This document shows, in pieces, positions 1-11,286 of a stretch of 64,000 nucleotides of DNA (position 1 is the stretch's first letter; the number at the start of each line of letters is the position of its first letter). The notes beneath the pieces are model-generated. The model saw only the letters and a program-made list of their open reading frames with translations. It was not told where the DNA came from and did no database searches. The position numbers and the translations under genes are program-made. Origin of the DNA: Vermamoeba vermiformis (Eukaryota; Tubulinea; Echinamoebida); assembly GCA_045837725.1 (NCBI GenBank), contig JBEWZL010000080.1:1-64000 (forward strand), in the 5' to 3' direction.

Positions 1-13
1 ATAACAGTCGTAC

Positions 14-276
14 CTCAACAGCAATCAACAAACCAGCTTGGACTTCAGTTAGTTCAAAAGGAGACTTAGGAAATCCTCTGCAAATGACACGTGTCAAACA
101 TGGAGTCAAAATGTCATCACCTGTTATCTTTGCAGAAATTTCCTTAAACGGATCTGCAGTGAATACTTTTCTTACCTTTGAACACCAAAGAACAAGGCGA
201 AAAAGAAAACGATGACTATGAGGACTACGTGGACCTTGGTGTTCAAGAAGAATCGTTTGATAGGACTCGCGTTCAT
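14..276 (-). CDS. N-terminal part of a small membrane protein (partial, left edge)
   Basis: Two exons are readable on the minus strand: 176-276, starting at the ATG at 274-276, and 14-77, ending in a donor (GTACG) next to the window edge. The intron between them (78-175) has a GTAAG donor and a TTTGCAG acceptor and keeps phase 2. The product begins with a short basic stretch (MNASPIKRFF), one strong hydrophobic segment at about residues 16-31, and then the second-exon segment SPFELTEVQAGLLIAVE. That segment resembles the same region of the neighbouring protein at 734-2726 (NPPTIGEVIGLAIITISEA), so the two look like tandem paralogues. The rest lies outside the window. Function is unknown; a multi-pass membrane protein is the inference. 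Confidence 0.5.
85..96. promoter_or_regulatory. Intronic palindrome TGACACGTGTCA
   Basis: A perfect 12-bp palindrome lies a few bases upstream of the 3' splice site of the intron at 78-175. The same word recurs in other introns of the window (21348-21359, 54132-54143) and in near-matches elsewhere. Its role is unknown. The CACGTG core is what bHLH factors bind, but the intronic position could equally mean a splicing or chromatin role. Confidence 0.4.
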
Positions 277-733
277 ATTGCTGTCTCGGTCTTGTTCTTC
301 GCGCGTTTTTTCTCCTTTTTCCAAACGAGCCAAATTTTCTTTCGTGCGAGTGAGGCTAAAAATAGAAGTTCAATATCAGACCAATATCGTACAGTTAAAT
401 CATATCAAAATACTTAATTAAGGTATTGTATTACGAAGACGATAAAAAATAAGATAAATTTAGTTGTGGGTCGGATCCACCGAAAAAAAACATAAAAATT
501 TAGAATTCGATTGGGAATTAGCCTATTTAACTTACGCCATGCACAACATCATAATGTCAAATTGGTAGTATGCTAATATACTTAACGCAACGACATTAAC
601 CCAATGAAAAGTCATTTCGAGCGAGATCAAGGCGTTCACATCTGGCCCGAACATTTTATCTAAAAGCACATATTAGCTTATTAATCATCTTTATATGGTA
701 TCACTGCCATTATGATTCTTATATTCGTATGAT
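277..733. other. Intergenic, no gene seen
   Basis: AT-rich sequence with no exon-like reading frame supported by splice sites. It lies between the start of the partial gene at 14-276 and the stop of the gene at 734-2726. It contains one copy of the recurring word CGGATCC (472-478). Confidence 0.5.
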
Positions 734-2726
734 TTATTTAAATAAAGATTCTCCATCCGTAAAATTAGATCGTGCTCGCGCGAGATAACCCGTAACAAAC
801 TTACGTAATTGAGCATGCGGAAACCATTGAATGAGAAACCAACAGATAGATATATACACTGAGTATATTTTTGGCTTGATTACTTTCGGTGTTTTAGGCA
901 AATATCGCGCGTAAGTGATCAAAAAGGCTAATCCGACTCCGGTGACCGCAGCTTCAGAAATTGTGATTATTGCTAAGCCAATAACTTCTCCTATAAGTAT
1001 AAAATGTCAGCCTATTGCACATCGATGGACAACAGAGAAAAGTCCAGATGCGATCATTGATGACTATTGTAAAAAGAGATAAAGGAAAATTTATGATAAA
1101 ATTAATTGAAATAATGCATGCTGCTGCAAGGACATTTTAAATTATAATTTACGGCATTTCAAAATTGTTAAGGTTCATTTTTCCGGTTGTGCCCACGAGA
1201 TTCGAGAACCGTGAAGTCAATTTGACCACCATCGGATAATTTTAGTGGGTTTAGTGGCCCAAAAAATATATGACGCCGTTAATTTGCTAGTCGGCTCTAA
1301 TTAAACTTTGAAATTTTTTACAGCCACATCCAGCAACGGATCTGCAGCAAAAATTGTTGCAAGCACAATACCATTAATATATATCCTGCTGCGTGATGGT
1401 TTTTTACGAAAAGAAGAGATACTAACAGAAAAAATTTTGCATGAGAAAATATACTTTTTTACAAAAAAGGAAATAGCCGGGCACAAGAAACACGAAGGTT
1501 TCTCTATTAGTAGTGCATCTTTTTGGTTGAAACTGCGGCTGTATCTTGATAATGTCGATGTACAATTGTTGTGCTTACAAGCATGTTTGAAAAACAACTA
1601 CATCCGGCCCCTGATCCTGCAGGGGTTAGCCCTTAAGGGCAAAGTATTAGCTTGTTAAATTTTGAGAGAATAGTATAACTCTCATTACGTCATGGAGTAA
1701 TACAGCAGGCACTGCCGATCTCATTTAATTCGACAGATTGCTCTCAAACAAATCTAATGGGCTAAACCTAGCTATATTGATTATAAAACATTCAAATTAT
1801 TGATAAAAACGAAGTAATTATGCAGGCAAAGCGTCAATCCGATCTTTTAAAAAATATTCGCTCCAGAAATTTTTCTTGTGTAATCAAATGCTCAAAAATA
1901 TATTGATTATTAGTATTAAAGATATTACGACTATTATTTAACGGAGCAAAATTCGCCGAGGCCTAATCTCACATCTGATCTCATAATTTGCCACAAAAAC
2001 GAGCACAGCTGTTAATTATATCTATTATACACTGCTAAAATACCCTAGATCATATACTAGCATTTGAACATCTGTTTGTTAATCACAACGGGCACGTGCC
2101 ACATTCAGATGCGATTGCCACTCACTACCAATTTTAATCTCGTTTTGCCTCATTAATAAACAATATGTGTTGCATATAAAGAGTCATTATTGACAGTGCA
2201 AACTGTCGGAACGCGCAAAAAAATCATGCCGAAATTTTCCTTTATCTCTTTTTACGGTAGTTTTTGTTGATCGTCGCTGGTCCAGATTCGCTCGTGTTCG
2301 AACAGAGATCGAATCAAAGAATTAACTACGCATCATAATTTAACGGCATGTTTATATTAATACATATTATAACCGCGTTGATTAAGTCTAATTGAATAAG
2401 TCCGCAAAATATAAACAATTGATACAATAGGCTATTTAAATTTGCGATTATTTTTGTCTTTTATGATCCACTAAGATTAATATAATCATCATATTCAAAG
2501 CATTTAATAACGAGTGAAATTGTAACATACCTATGGTCGGCGGATTTGCTCCAGGAGGCAAAGGAGCGCTTGGAATGGCATAATGGCCGACGAAAAATAA
2601 CGAAATAGTAATGACTGCTATAACAACTATTTTAACTATCAACCATTTCGTGATCTTCTGTTTCTTTTTCGGCGGTGAACCTACATTCAAGTCTCCCGAT
2701 GTTGATCGAACCAATTGAGCAGACAT
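734..2726 (-). CDS. Small three-helix membrane protein, unknown function
   Basis: I read two exons, 2531-2726 (ATG at 2724-2726) and 734-990 (stop TAA), separated by a 1.54-kb intron that is unusually long for this window. The phases join exactly and give 150 residues. The protein has a basic patch (PPKKKQK) before a first hydrophobic segment at about 29-51, a Pro-rich linker (PSAPLPPGANPP), a second segment starting at GEVIGLAIITISEAAVTG, and a third (KIYSVYISICWFLIQWF). It appears paralogous to the partial gene at 14-276. The second segment faintly recalls small proton-pump subunits such as ND4L, but this is not convincing. No function is assigned. The model rests on phase agreement and the paralogue, so the long intron needs transcript support. 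Confidence 0.5.
1069..2255. repeat. 24-bp inverted repeat pair inside a long intron
   Basis: The word GTAAAAAGAGATAAAGGAAA (continuing ATTT) reads forward at 1069-1092 and in reverse complement at 2232-2255, a perfect 24-bp match. Looser similarity extends outward on both sides. Both arms lie within the 1.54-kb intron of the gene at 734-2726, so the pair could be the ends of a decayed insertion that lengthened that intron. No target duplication was found. Confidence 0.4.
1308..1658 (+). other. Open reading frame of 116 codons inside an intron, doubtful
   Basis: The frame is open right after a good acceptor-like sequence (TTTTTTACAG at about 1321) and ends at TAA 1656-1658. The product is Lys/Ile-rich and recalls no family. 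It lies on the opposite strand inside the long intron of the gene at 734-2726 and between the two arms of an inverted repeat. It may be a piece of an inserted element or chance. Confidence 0.15.
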
Positions 2727-3493
2727 ATTGGATATGAGTTACCGTGCTATTTAATGTACATTGAAATAAATAACAAAGCCGACAGGCTAAAACTGCAGAA
2801 TGAAATGACATTTTTGACAGTTCCGGATGTAGCAAGGTTTTTGGAAGTAGTAAACGAAAGTCCGTTATTACGATATAAGAACATACCCAAAACTCTTTTT
2901 ATATGACTATTAACGCCACTGTTACGTTACGCGTTATCCGTAACTATCCAAATGTGCTTGACATGTAGACATAGGATTGCAATCACCCAAATTTAGCTAT
3001 ATTGAAATAAACAAACATAATTCCATATTATATGACACATACTGGCGTGGGTGGAGGCGTTCAAAGAAGTCTATTGAATGGGATTGCAACACAGAAATTT
3101 CTATTCATAAAAGTCATAATTTATTTAATGTTACCTGCTGGGCAGAAAACGTACTACCGGTCGACTAGTAGCATACACTGTTCCAGCCACTGTTTGACTT
3201 GACACACGGCCCTAGAACTCGCCACCCAAGACCCCCTCCCGACCCGTACCCGGGTTAGTCTCTGGGTTAAGGTTAGGGGCACGCCCTGCTTAACGTTCAA
3301 ATTTCACAATACAAAACAATGTTATCGATTGACGAACCTAATATGACTCCCAAATGCTAAAGTTAAAAAAACGCTTGGAAAAAAGTTAAGGCTTGATCTA
3401 GATGAGTTTGTTCGGCAATGAAATTTTACTAAAATAAACATAAACAAGTTTAAAACGCAAAAAAGGGTATTGTTATTCTATATTATATACTAT
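2727..3493. other. Intergenic, with a GC-rich patch
   Basis: No convincing exon was found. Positions about 3205-3290 are markedly GC-rich against the AT-rich background and include GGGTTA and GTTAGGGG strings (3251-3280) that resemble degenerate TTAGGG telomere units. Otherwise nothing recognisable between the two flanking minus-strand genes. Confidence 0.4.
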
Positions 3494-6255
3494 TTACGAA
3501 TCACTCATCTGGTTCAACTCGTCAGACGTCGCGACCCTGAAAATTCTTTCACCGTTTGTAGCACTGTTGTGGTACAGATGCAGAACTTGATCAATGTCTG
3601 AGAGATCGCCCATGCTCTTCGTTAATATGTGGTCGATGGCTTCGTTATTAAACGCGTGCCTGATGCGTGTCAAAAGCGTTTTCAGTGTGTCGCCAGTGTG
3701 GATGGAGATCGCTTTGCCAACTTTCTTGCCTATCCTCTTGACGGTAATAACTATAATAAAAAATCGTTAATATGAATATACTGCATTTTAATGTTAGACA
3801 TAAAATTGCTCTTTTGAGTCGGAAGTTGGATCCGTGAAAGATCTGAGAGAAATTTTGGCGCCAACTCACTTCCCAACTTTAATATGATTATCAACTATTA
3901 AAAAGCCCCTTCAATTGCGAGCGCACGATGATGATTATAAAATAAAGGCTAAGGAATGTCTTGTAAAGATTTGAATGTGACGCGTCACTAAGCTCACTTT
4001 TTGTGAATTAATTACGCTTGGTAAAGAATAATCACCACTCGATATTATTTAAATAGAGCATATAAAAATAATTGCGACAATTTTTTTGAATATTTTAGCG
4101 CACTTACCTCCCAACAGATCGGATTGATAAATTGTTTTTTGGACTACAGGCTGTGGTATATTAGCACTCGACGTTGCAATCGGTGCTGAGTTTGATGGTG
4201 GTGAAGTCGATACAGTTGCTCCCGATGATATACTCTTGGCTTGCGTAGGATAGTCTAGAAAAAAATATCGTTCAGATCCGAGCATTAATCTTCTAACCGC
4301 CGTGTAATTATTTACAAGAATATTATTAAAAGCAATAATATGAATATCTAATGTATATTATTGCCAGAATCTAATCAAATCATAATGATCTTCGTCGTGA
4401 AAATTTAAGGCGGTTGAGTTTACTCTAGGCAGCTAAATTTCGCCGATGAATTCAACTCTCGGCAGCAATGAGGATTTGTTCGAAATTTGAATTAAATACT
4501 ATAGAATATTATAATAAGCGCAATATTATCGCTTAAATTTGTATTTGAAGTAGAAAGGCGTGAAAAAATGAATGGTGAGTTTTCATCCAAAATTATTACT
4601 CGTTAAAGCTCCGTGCATTATTGAAGTTATTGATTAGCTCTGGCAAATATATATACAATTATAATACTACTATATAATAATCCAATTCCTAGTGTGGTAA
4701 CTCGACTACGAAAAATGATAAAATGATGCGGTTGGATTTTTGTCGGATGAATTCATCAAAACCGGAGTTAAATTAATACAACCACGTAATATTATTTTTA
4801 CACTCCATATGACGAATTATTAATCAGAAAAAATACTAATAATAAATAATACCGAAACGAAATAAAGGCTGGATGGGATCCAGCGGATCTGTATAAATGA
4901 ACTTACCGCTACTATTGAAGCTATTTACAGATAAAGTGCTATTGTTCGGTTTCATCGGTTGATTGCTAAGATCGATTTGATCGCGTCGTTTCTTCCTAGC
5001 GTTCGAATCGTCCTTCAATTCACTCACGGGCACTACACTGCCTGCCATTGGTTTGATTCCGTTCAATTTGAGACCGCCAGTGCTCGCTGTAGGTGCTGCT
5101 GTTGAGCCGTGTGTTGATTGACCGTGCGTTGGTGTTGGCGATGAAGTCATTGAAGAGATTGAAGTTGAGATTGTTGTTGAATCCGGCGAATCCTCTAGCG
5201 GTCAAAAAAATATTAGTGTATATTAATTAGTATTAATTAAGTTATAGAGATGTCTCTGTTTCGGCTTCTAAGTTACGGATCTGATCAGATCAGATCTGCC
5301 GTTACACGAAGCTCAGAAGCGCATTACATCCGAATTAACATTATAAAACCTTATTTGCGCGTGTATAATACATATATAGAGCAAAATTATTATTGTAATA
5401 CGCCTTTGAATTGAAGAAATGGATCCGGCAGGTCAGATGTGATATAAATATATTCATCTAAGCATTCTAAGGACCCTATTCTATATGTATATCGTGCATA
5501 CCTTTAGAAGGAAGATTGCTAGCAAATATTTTCTTCAATTCTTCGCTTTTTAATAAATCGAAAGGCTTCTGGCCTTTATCATTGACCGCGTTCACATCCG
5601 CGCCTTTTCGAATGAGATAATCCATAACTGGGCCATTATTCGCCAAACAAGCCCAATGCAAGGCTATTTTATAGCGTTAGAAGCAATGAAAAAAAAATAA
5701 AACGCGGATCAGCCTTGGCGAATTGTCCGCATAAATACACCAAATTTAAGAATGATTTAAATATTAAATAATCGACTGTTTATGAATGGCAATGCCAATT
5801 AACAGCTAAATTATTAATTCTAATGGCGTAAAATGCAAAAAAAATCGGATTTGCATCTCGAACATACCAGTCCAGCCGTTAATGGGATTCCTCTGATTAA
5901 TATCTACACCTTCGTCTTCGACTAAATTTTGCACTCTTTCCATATTACCACAATAGGCAGCCTCTCGGATGTCCATCTGAATTTTGGATCATTATTATGG
6001 CATTAAATAATTTTAATAAACAATACAATGACGTTAGTAGAATTTTGTAGGTCTATATATTATTTTTTCAGCGCTTAGAATCATTTTTCAACGGATTTGG
6101 GCATTTATTAATTTGGATCGAAACGAGAAAATCTCCCGAAGAAGATTTACCATATGGTTTTAGAAATAAACTAATTTAGTTATATTATATTAATTGATTG
6201 AATTGTTATGAGCCACAATACTAACCACATGAAGCGCTGCAAATTCCAGATCCAT
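3494..6255 (-). CDS. Ankyrin-repeat protein resembling ANKRD40
   Basis: Six minus-strand exons join in phase: 6226-6255, 5868-5976, 5502-5663, 4907-5194, 4108-4254 and 3494-3750, giving 330 residues and stop TAA. Residues about 10-90 form ankyrin repeats (DIREAAYCGNMERVQNLV, DINQRNPINGWTALHWAC, YLIRKGADVNAVNDKGQKPF). The order and wording, notably NPINGWTALHWAC, match animal ANKRD40 proteins. A long Ser/Thr/Pro-rich linker with a basic cluster (ARKKRRDQ) follows, then a compact C-terminal segment (VITVKRIGKKVGKAISI...) that may correspond to the ubiquitin-fold C-terminus of ANKRD40. Introns here are 200-650 nt, longer than the local norm. The first exon codes only ten residues. Ankyrin assignment is firm; orthology to ANKRD40 is inference. 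Confidence 0.65.
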
Positions 6256-6971
6256 TGTTTGTGCACGAGGGTGCTACGTTAGTTGAATATGGATACTATC
6301 AATAATAATAATTCTAAAATACAAGTTGAGGTATGGATGCTACCTTTAAGAATGAACGAAAAAAGTTTCTGACGGACGGCTGAGAATTTTTAGGCAGAGC
6401 TGATGCACCGGATCAGCCCGCCAACCTCATCTTTCCTCTGCGGGCAATGAAACTATCCATAAGATTCAACTCTGGAAATCTAACTCAATGTTGATCAGCT
6501 GTTGGTTCAGAACAGAGAAGGCTAAACAAACAACTCCGAAACGACGTCAATGACTAACAGTTAGGCCAATAATCTTTGAAAAACAAAAAAATTCATGCTT
6601 GGAGTTACGTAGTTCATCGGTAGGGAAAATTCCCTGGATAATTATGGATCTAACGTTCGGCTCCGTTGATACGCCAAAAAGCACGTCAAGTTCTGGAGAC
6701 AGCTAGTAAAGTATAGTACATTGTAATCAAGGTTCCAGTGGAGTGCTTTGATGATCGTGTTTCAATATGTAATGTCTCGAAATGTCACCAAATCAACAAA
6801 AAATTACATTGTAAATGCTTTTTTCCATGCTTTACGTTAAACGCTCACAATTCAATTAACCATTAAACTCCGTACTTATGCATTACATGCTGATCCAACG
6901 AGTATTAGGAGTTAAAAGGATGAGCTGATCTGGCCGATTGTAGTTTTACATCGAAATCAAAACAGTTTTAT
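6256..6971. other. Intergenic, no gene seen
   Basis: About 0.7 kb between the start of the ankyrin gene and the 3' end of the next minus-strand gene. I see no open frame bounded by credible splice sites on either strand and no structural RNA or repeat. It presumably holds the ankyrin gene promoter. Confidence 0.5.
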
Positions 6972-8099
6972 TTACATCCAGTTGGTATCCGCATAGTTGC
7001 TATATACATATTGTACAGCCATAGAGTGTTGATACGGTACTACGACATGCCACACCGGCGCTGCTGGCGCTGACTGCATTTGCTGCATCGGTTCAAAATA
7101 CATCGGGAGTTTTTCCGTTTGTTGCTCTTCATCCGCATTGCTTTCGCTACTAGTATATGAACCTTTCATAGAGTATCTCAATACTGGGATCATGGCAAGT
7201 ATAATCACTTTGAAGGCTACGTACCTCTTTTGATAGAAGAGATGGATCTCGATACGGTGGCAATTGTAACGACTTTCAGAGCGAAATATACCGTGTATAT
7301 GATCAACTCTGATAATTTAACGTGAATAACTCTTGCTTGAATGCTTGCAACAAAGATCTCGAGCGTCGCGTGAGGCGTTCTTAAAAAACGTGGGTTAGTA
7401 TTGGAAAGCTATTATATTCGCGTAGGCGCGTATCATATATTACTAAGGTGCGTATTATGCGACATTAAACGATTTAATACGCATTACGCCTCCTTGATTG
7501 TGATTTTTAAGCGTTTCTAAATTATTGCTGCGGGTGCGCCACGCTCCCCAAAAGTAATCATAAAACTGGTTTAATCAGCCTTCTGCTGTGTGAATATGAA
7601 CTTACATATAACATAGATACATTATCGCGGCAATATGAGTGAGAATCACTGCGATAAGTTTCATTTGGATGCTCTGTTGGTATAGTTAAGAAAATTACCC
7701 GAATATTTGCTACCTTATTCGTTTAAACATATATTTAGTGATAAGGATACGAATTTTAACTGTTTCAGCTTCGTTTCAGCGGCAGATCTGTTGACAGATT
7801 AGTATTAATTGCACTTACAACTAGACAATACGGAAGCGCGATATCACTTACGTAAAGCACGCTAGTGTCATAGAATACTCTAATACCAAAATCAGCGTTA
7901 AAGAGGGATGCAGATCGAAGATTAGGATCGCGGATGGAATCAATAGTATTTCCACCAGCTAGAATGAACCGTATGAGCAAACTATTGTATCAATTACTAT
8001 TATACAACGTACCAATAATAAAGACAGCATTATTCTAGAAGTTCGAAGTACTGGTGAGGGATTGTATTCCGAATCTGTGGTCGACGTGCCTGCATCCAT
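6972..8099 (-). CDS. Multi-pass membrane protein with acidic/Gln-rich tail, unknown
   Basis: Five exons join in phase: 8013-8099, 7852-7958, 7606-7671, 7225-7379 and 6972-7183, giving 208 residues and stop TAA. After a Ser/Thr-rich start (MDAGTSTTDSEYNPSPV) there are about four hydrophobic segments (IMLSLLLLVEILLIPSAILI; LTLILVLEYSMTLACF; MKLIAVILTHIAAIMYLCY; LIIYTVYFALKVVTIATV). The tail is hydrophilic (SSESNADEEQQTEK) and ends in a Tyr/Val-rich stretch. The spacing suggests a four-helix membrane protein; no family is recognised. An upstream in-frame ATG at 8175-8177 would add 26 residues, and a short separate reading frame starts at 8271, so the start is uncertain. The third exon uses a less typical GAG acceptor. 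Confidence 0.5.
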
Positions 8100-8465
8100 T
8101 TTGATTTGTTTAGATTTGTGGTGTCGAAGGCCGTTATGCAATTGCGCACTAATACCGCGAGTAAAAAAATTTGACATTCGTGATTGCGTTTACATTTCCG
8201 AAATTAGCCGATCGAAATCCGCGAGAATCTTAAATCTGTTGCGCAAGTTCATGACGAAGATCGCCATATAATAGCATATATCTAGTAGCGCCTGAATAAC
8301 CCTTTGCTAGCGTTTTTGTTGTGTCACGCCGCTGTACATCACGGAACTTCTCCGGGACCAATGTTGCCTCTTGAATTTGCCAAAAAAGAGATAAATTTGT
8401 TATTTATTTATACCTAAGCATAGATATGTGATTATAAAGCGTTACCGTACGAGCTCTTAGCTTCA
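8100..8465. other. Intergenic / 5' leader
   Basis: Upstream region of the membrane protein gene. It includes a possible N-terminal extension (8100-8177) and a 25-codon upstream frame starting at 8271 on the minus strand. The remainder up to the stop of the next minus-strand gene shows nothing recognisable. Confidence 0.4.
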
Positions 8466-8783
8466 TTAAACGGAAGCGGGTTTTGGACGGTCATCTCGCT
8501 TTTCCTTTGCTGCAGGCTTAATAGGACCAGTCTTCATTTCCCGAAGCTTCTTTTCGCGCATTATTTGTTCATTTTCTTCAAGTTCTCTTCGTTCTTTGGC
8601 ATATGGTGGCTCTTTGGCTTTGAGTGGAGATGAATCTTTCGGGATGTCGCCACCAGGCGCGGTAATGCCGTAAGCGCGACGTTGTGCAAATAGTGAGGTT
8701 GGGGCTGTAACGTTGCGCGTAGTTGTCGAACTAGCAGACAGCAATTTAACGAACGATCTTCGTGTTTGATTTAGCAAACTCAT
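8466..8783 (-). CDS. Small basic protein with a probable mitochondrial presequence
   Basis: Single exon from ATG 8781-8783 to TAA, 105 residues. The N-terminus (MSLLNQTRRSFVKLLSASST) is rich in Ser, Arg and hydroxylated residues and lacks acids, as expected of a mitochondrial targeting peptide; a plausible cleavage lies near FAQRRAYG. The mature part is highly charged and probably helical (KERRELEENEQIMREKKLRE) with a Lys/Pro-rich tail. It faintly recalls the ATPase inhibitor IF1 and small accessory respiratory subunits, but I cannot match either. The frame is open for 29 codons further upstream; the internal Met was chosen because the presequence starts there. Confidence 0.5.
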   Translation of the reverse strand: MSLLNQTRRSFVKLLSASSTTTRNVTAPTSLFAQRRAYGITAPGGDIPKDSSPLKAKEPPYAKERRELEENEQIMREKKLREMKTGPIKPAAKEKRDDRPKPASV

Positions 8784-9216
8784 CTTGGTTGATTGTTTGT
8801 TGTTTCGTTTCAAAAGTATAATAGTTGGAATAATTTTGAAGCAATCTTGTTGGGCCATCAACGTGACCACTGTATCCTGACTCCAAGATATTTTTTTGGA
8901 TTTGACGTATTTTTCATAATCTTCTGACTTCTAACGCATTTTCCTCAATATTTTTCCAAATATGCACGTGTTATTGCCACACTGGGAATTATATTTGCCG
9001 CTCTACGTATAATTTTTAGCTAGCTGAAGGCTGCATCTCATCGGCTCCAGACCCCTTCCGAGCTTTATCATGGTAAGCGCTGTTTAACAGACATGATAAT
9101 CCACAAATAAATAATAAAGCTCTCACATTGATTGTGCTGCTCAGTTATGATTTTGAGGTTTTTTGTTGCTACTGAAAAAAACGGTAAAATTTCTTGCTCG
9201 AGTAAGGTGCAATAGA
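8784..9216. other. Divergent intergenic region
   Basis: Lies between the start of the minus-strand mitochondrial-type gene and the start of the plus-strand nucleoside hydrolase, so it should hold both promoters. The open frame continues without conserved content on both sides (to 8870 and from 9163). No other gene seen. Confidence 0.5.
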
Positions 9217-10957
9217 ATGAAGCACTCTTCTTCATCTTGTATATTAATATCTATTATATTGTGTATATTATTTGTATATAGTCAACAAGATAATGCGAGA
9301 ACTAAGCGCGTAAATAATCAGAACTCGAAGATCTCTGTAATTATTGACACGGACATTGGAACTGATATGGATGACTCATGGGCTATTGCTTATTTATTAA
9401 ATAGACCTGAGGTATGTTTGGTTTGCCTATATATTACATCAGAATGAATTAAATTTTGGATGTAATTAAATATCTCGCAATTAAAGGCAATAACGGCTGT
9501 ATTTTTATCCTTCCCCTAATCATGAATCGATATTATAAATATCATAAATAATATATATGATAGTTACAGCGTTAATGCAAGCCTTTTTGCGTTGGATCAA
9601 CCTATTTCTTTGTACTATCTCAGACTTGCCTTCGTACTAACGATTCTAGCTTTAGGTCGATGTAAAATTAATATTAACTGAGACACACAACACATTGGCA
9701 CGAACGAAAGTCCTTGCCAAGTTCTTGTATGAGTCTGGAAGGACGGATGTACCGATAGGCTTAGGCGTGCAACAAGACAATAAGACTGGGCCTAGTAAGC
9801 ATATTTAAATATTGGTGTTGCTCGTTCATTGTTAATTTATGCATATATTCGTAGATTATGGAGCTTTGTACCCGTGGGCTGAGTCGTTCGATCTGTCAAC
9901 TTATCCTGGCCCTTATTATCAAGATGGTATGTCTCATTTTGCAATATAGGAATATATTTAATCAGTATAATTGCTAATATAACGTAACAGGTGTTGGAAG
10001 AATGGTCGAAATCATTCAAGAATCGCTCGATCCAGTCGTACTCGTTGAAATTGCTCCTGCTTCGTAAGTTATCTCTTATAATATTTTGCCTTGTTAATGT
10101 AATCATTTTACCATATTTAGTAATTTGCCCGCTGCGTTGTCTCAATATCCAATGCTCAATACGCAAGTTTACATCGCGTCAATGGGCGGAAGTTTTTTCA
10201 CCGGTTATAACGGCAAGGCGCCAGCAGTACCTGGTAAGTATATAGGGGGCACATGATATTCGATACTTAAGGCTGTAATATTGCACGATATTTGGGTGCT
10301 GAGATCTAGCGTTTTCTTTGGAAAGAGATCCACGTACTTTATGCAATGATTTCTGGACTAATAATAATTTTTTGTAGAATACAATATCGTAGACGACATT
10401 AAGGCGGCACATTTGTTGTACTCTACGCAATGGCTTAACTTTGTGAACGCGCCACTTGATTTGACAGCTTGGGTAAGACTCGATCCAACAACTTTTCAAT
10501 CAACAACAGAAAACACCCACAAATTCATATTTAACGCTTAAAATATTATATATATGGTAGTACTAACTTAAATATATAATAGGCGCAAATAGGAGGCATG
10601 TCTTATCAAAAGTTGCTGAATTCAAGTTCGCAGATGACGCAAGTTTTGATGGAGAATTTCCGTTATTGGTTCACAAACTGCGATTGGGGACCTACCTCTG
10701 GTATATTGCCTATTAATCCAGCCAATATCTCTTCAACATTGCACGATCTGGTCACCGCTAGTTTTGTCCCGTTGCTTTTCGGTTCAAATCCGAACGGCAC
10801 TCCAATGGCGTTTTTCCCTAAATGGACCACTGTTACTGATAAGGGCTATACTAATATAGTCAAGCAAGGCTATGCTAATAGCACACTAGTCTCGCAAGCG
10901 ATGAATTGGGACAACTATCAGATGTGGGTCGATGATGTCGTCAAAACTTTGCAGTAA
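9217..10957 (+). CDS. Secreted nucleoside hydrolase (inosine-uridine preferring family)
   Basis: Seven exons join in phase (9217-9411, 9656-9794, 9855-9926, 9991-10063, 10121-10233, 10378-10472, 10583-10957) to give 353 residues, about the usual family length plus a signal peptide. The start chosen gives a signal sequence (MKHSSSSCILISIILCILFV). It is followed by the family's calcium- and ribose-binding signature IIDTDIGTDMDDSWAI. Further conserved parts are LTETHNTLARTK, VEIAPASNLPAAL and the final exon with NISSTLHDLVT. The enzyme splits ribonucleosides into base and ribose; secretion suggests extracellular or lysosomal purine/pyrimidine scavenging. An in-frame ATG at 9163 would mask the signal peptide, so I prefer 9217. 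Confidence 0.8.
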
Positions 10958-11286
10958 TTTTTTTGCTGTCGTTGTAGCTTAAAATAGATCTCTATCGTAG
11001 AAAAGGAATAAAATTGCGATCCTTCGCCCGTCTATTCGAAATTACAGGACAGTTTTTTTGGAGAGGATCGATTTTAGAGTTTGGAGGGTGCAGTACAAAA
11101 ACAAGATATACGATGAGAAAGCACCATATTGTAATACGTTTAAATGTTGTACAGCTGTTGATTTTGCGATCTCGGTGGTTCATGAATTTTCAACTTTTGT
11201 GGCGCTTGAAAGATTTTTATGCAGCTTGATTCTGGACAGTTTTAAAGTTTAATATTTATAATAAGAGCACATAACGACATAGAAAA
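10958..11286. other. Intergenic, no gene seen
   Basis: Between the hydrolase stop and the C2-protein start, both on the plus strand. Two overlapping short frames cross it but show no conserved motif or splice context. It holds the 3' end of one gene and the promoter of the next. Confidence 0.4.

Noticed and set aside
178-421. Two overlapping plus-strand open frames at the left edge
   Set aside because: They are the antisense of a minus-strand exon with a signal-anchor helix and matching splice sites; the plus frames show no family motif.
734-990. Resemblance to mitochondrial ND4L (nuclear mitochondrial insert)
   Set aside because: Only one helix is vaguely similar, and the exon joins in phase to a nuclear-style first exon; no other mitochondrial gene lies nearby.
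1301-1597. Minus-strand frame of 98 codons inside the long intron
   Set aside because: It overlaps the plus-strand frame at 1308-1658 and has no motif, signal or splice support.
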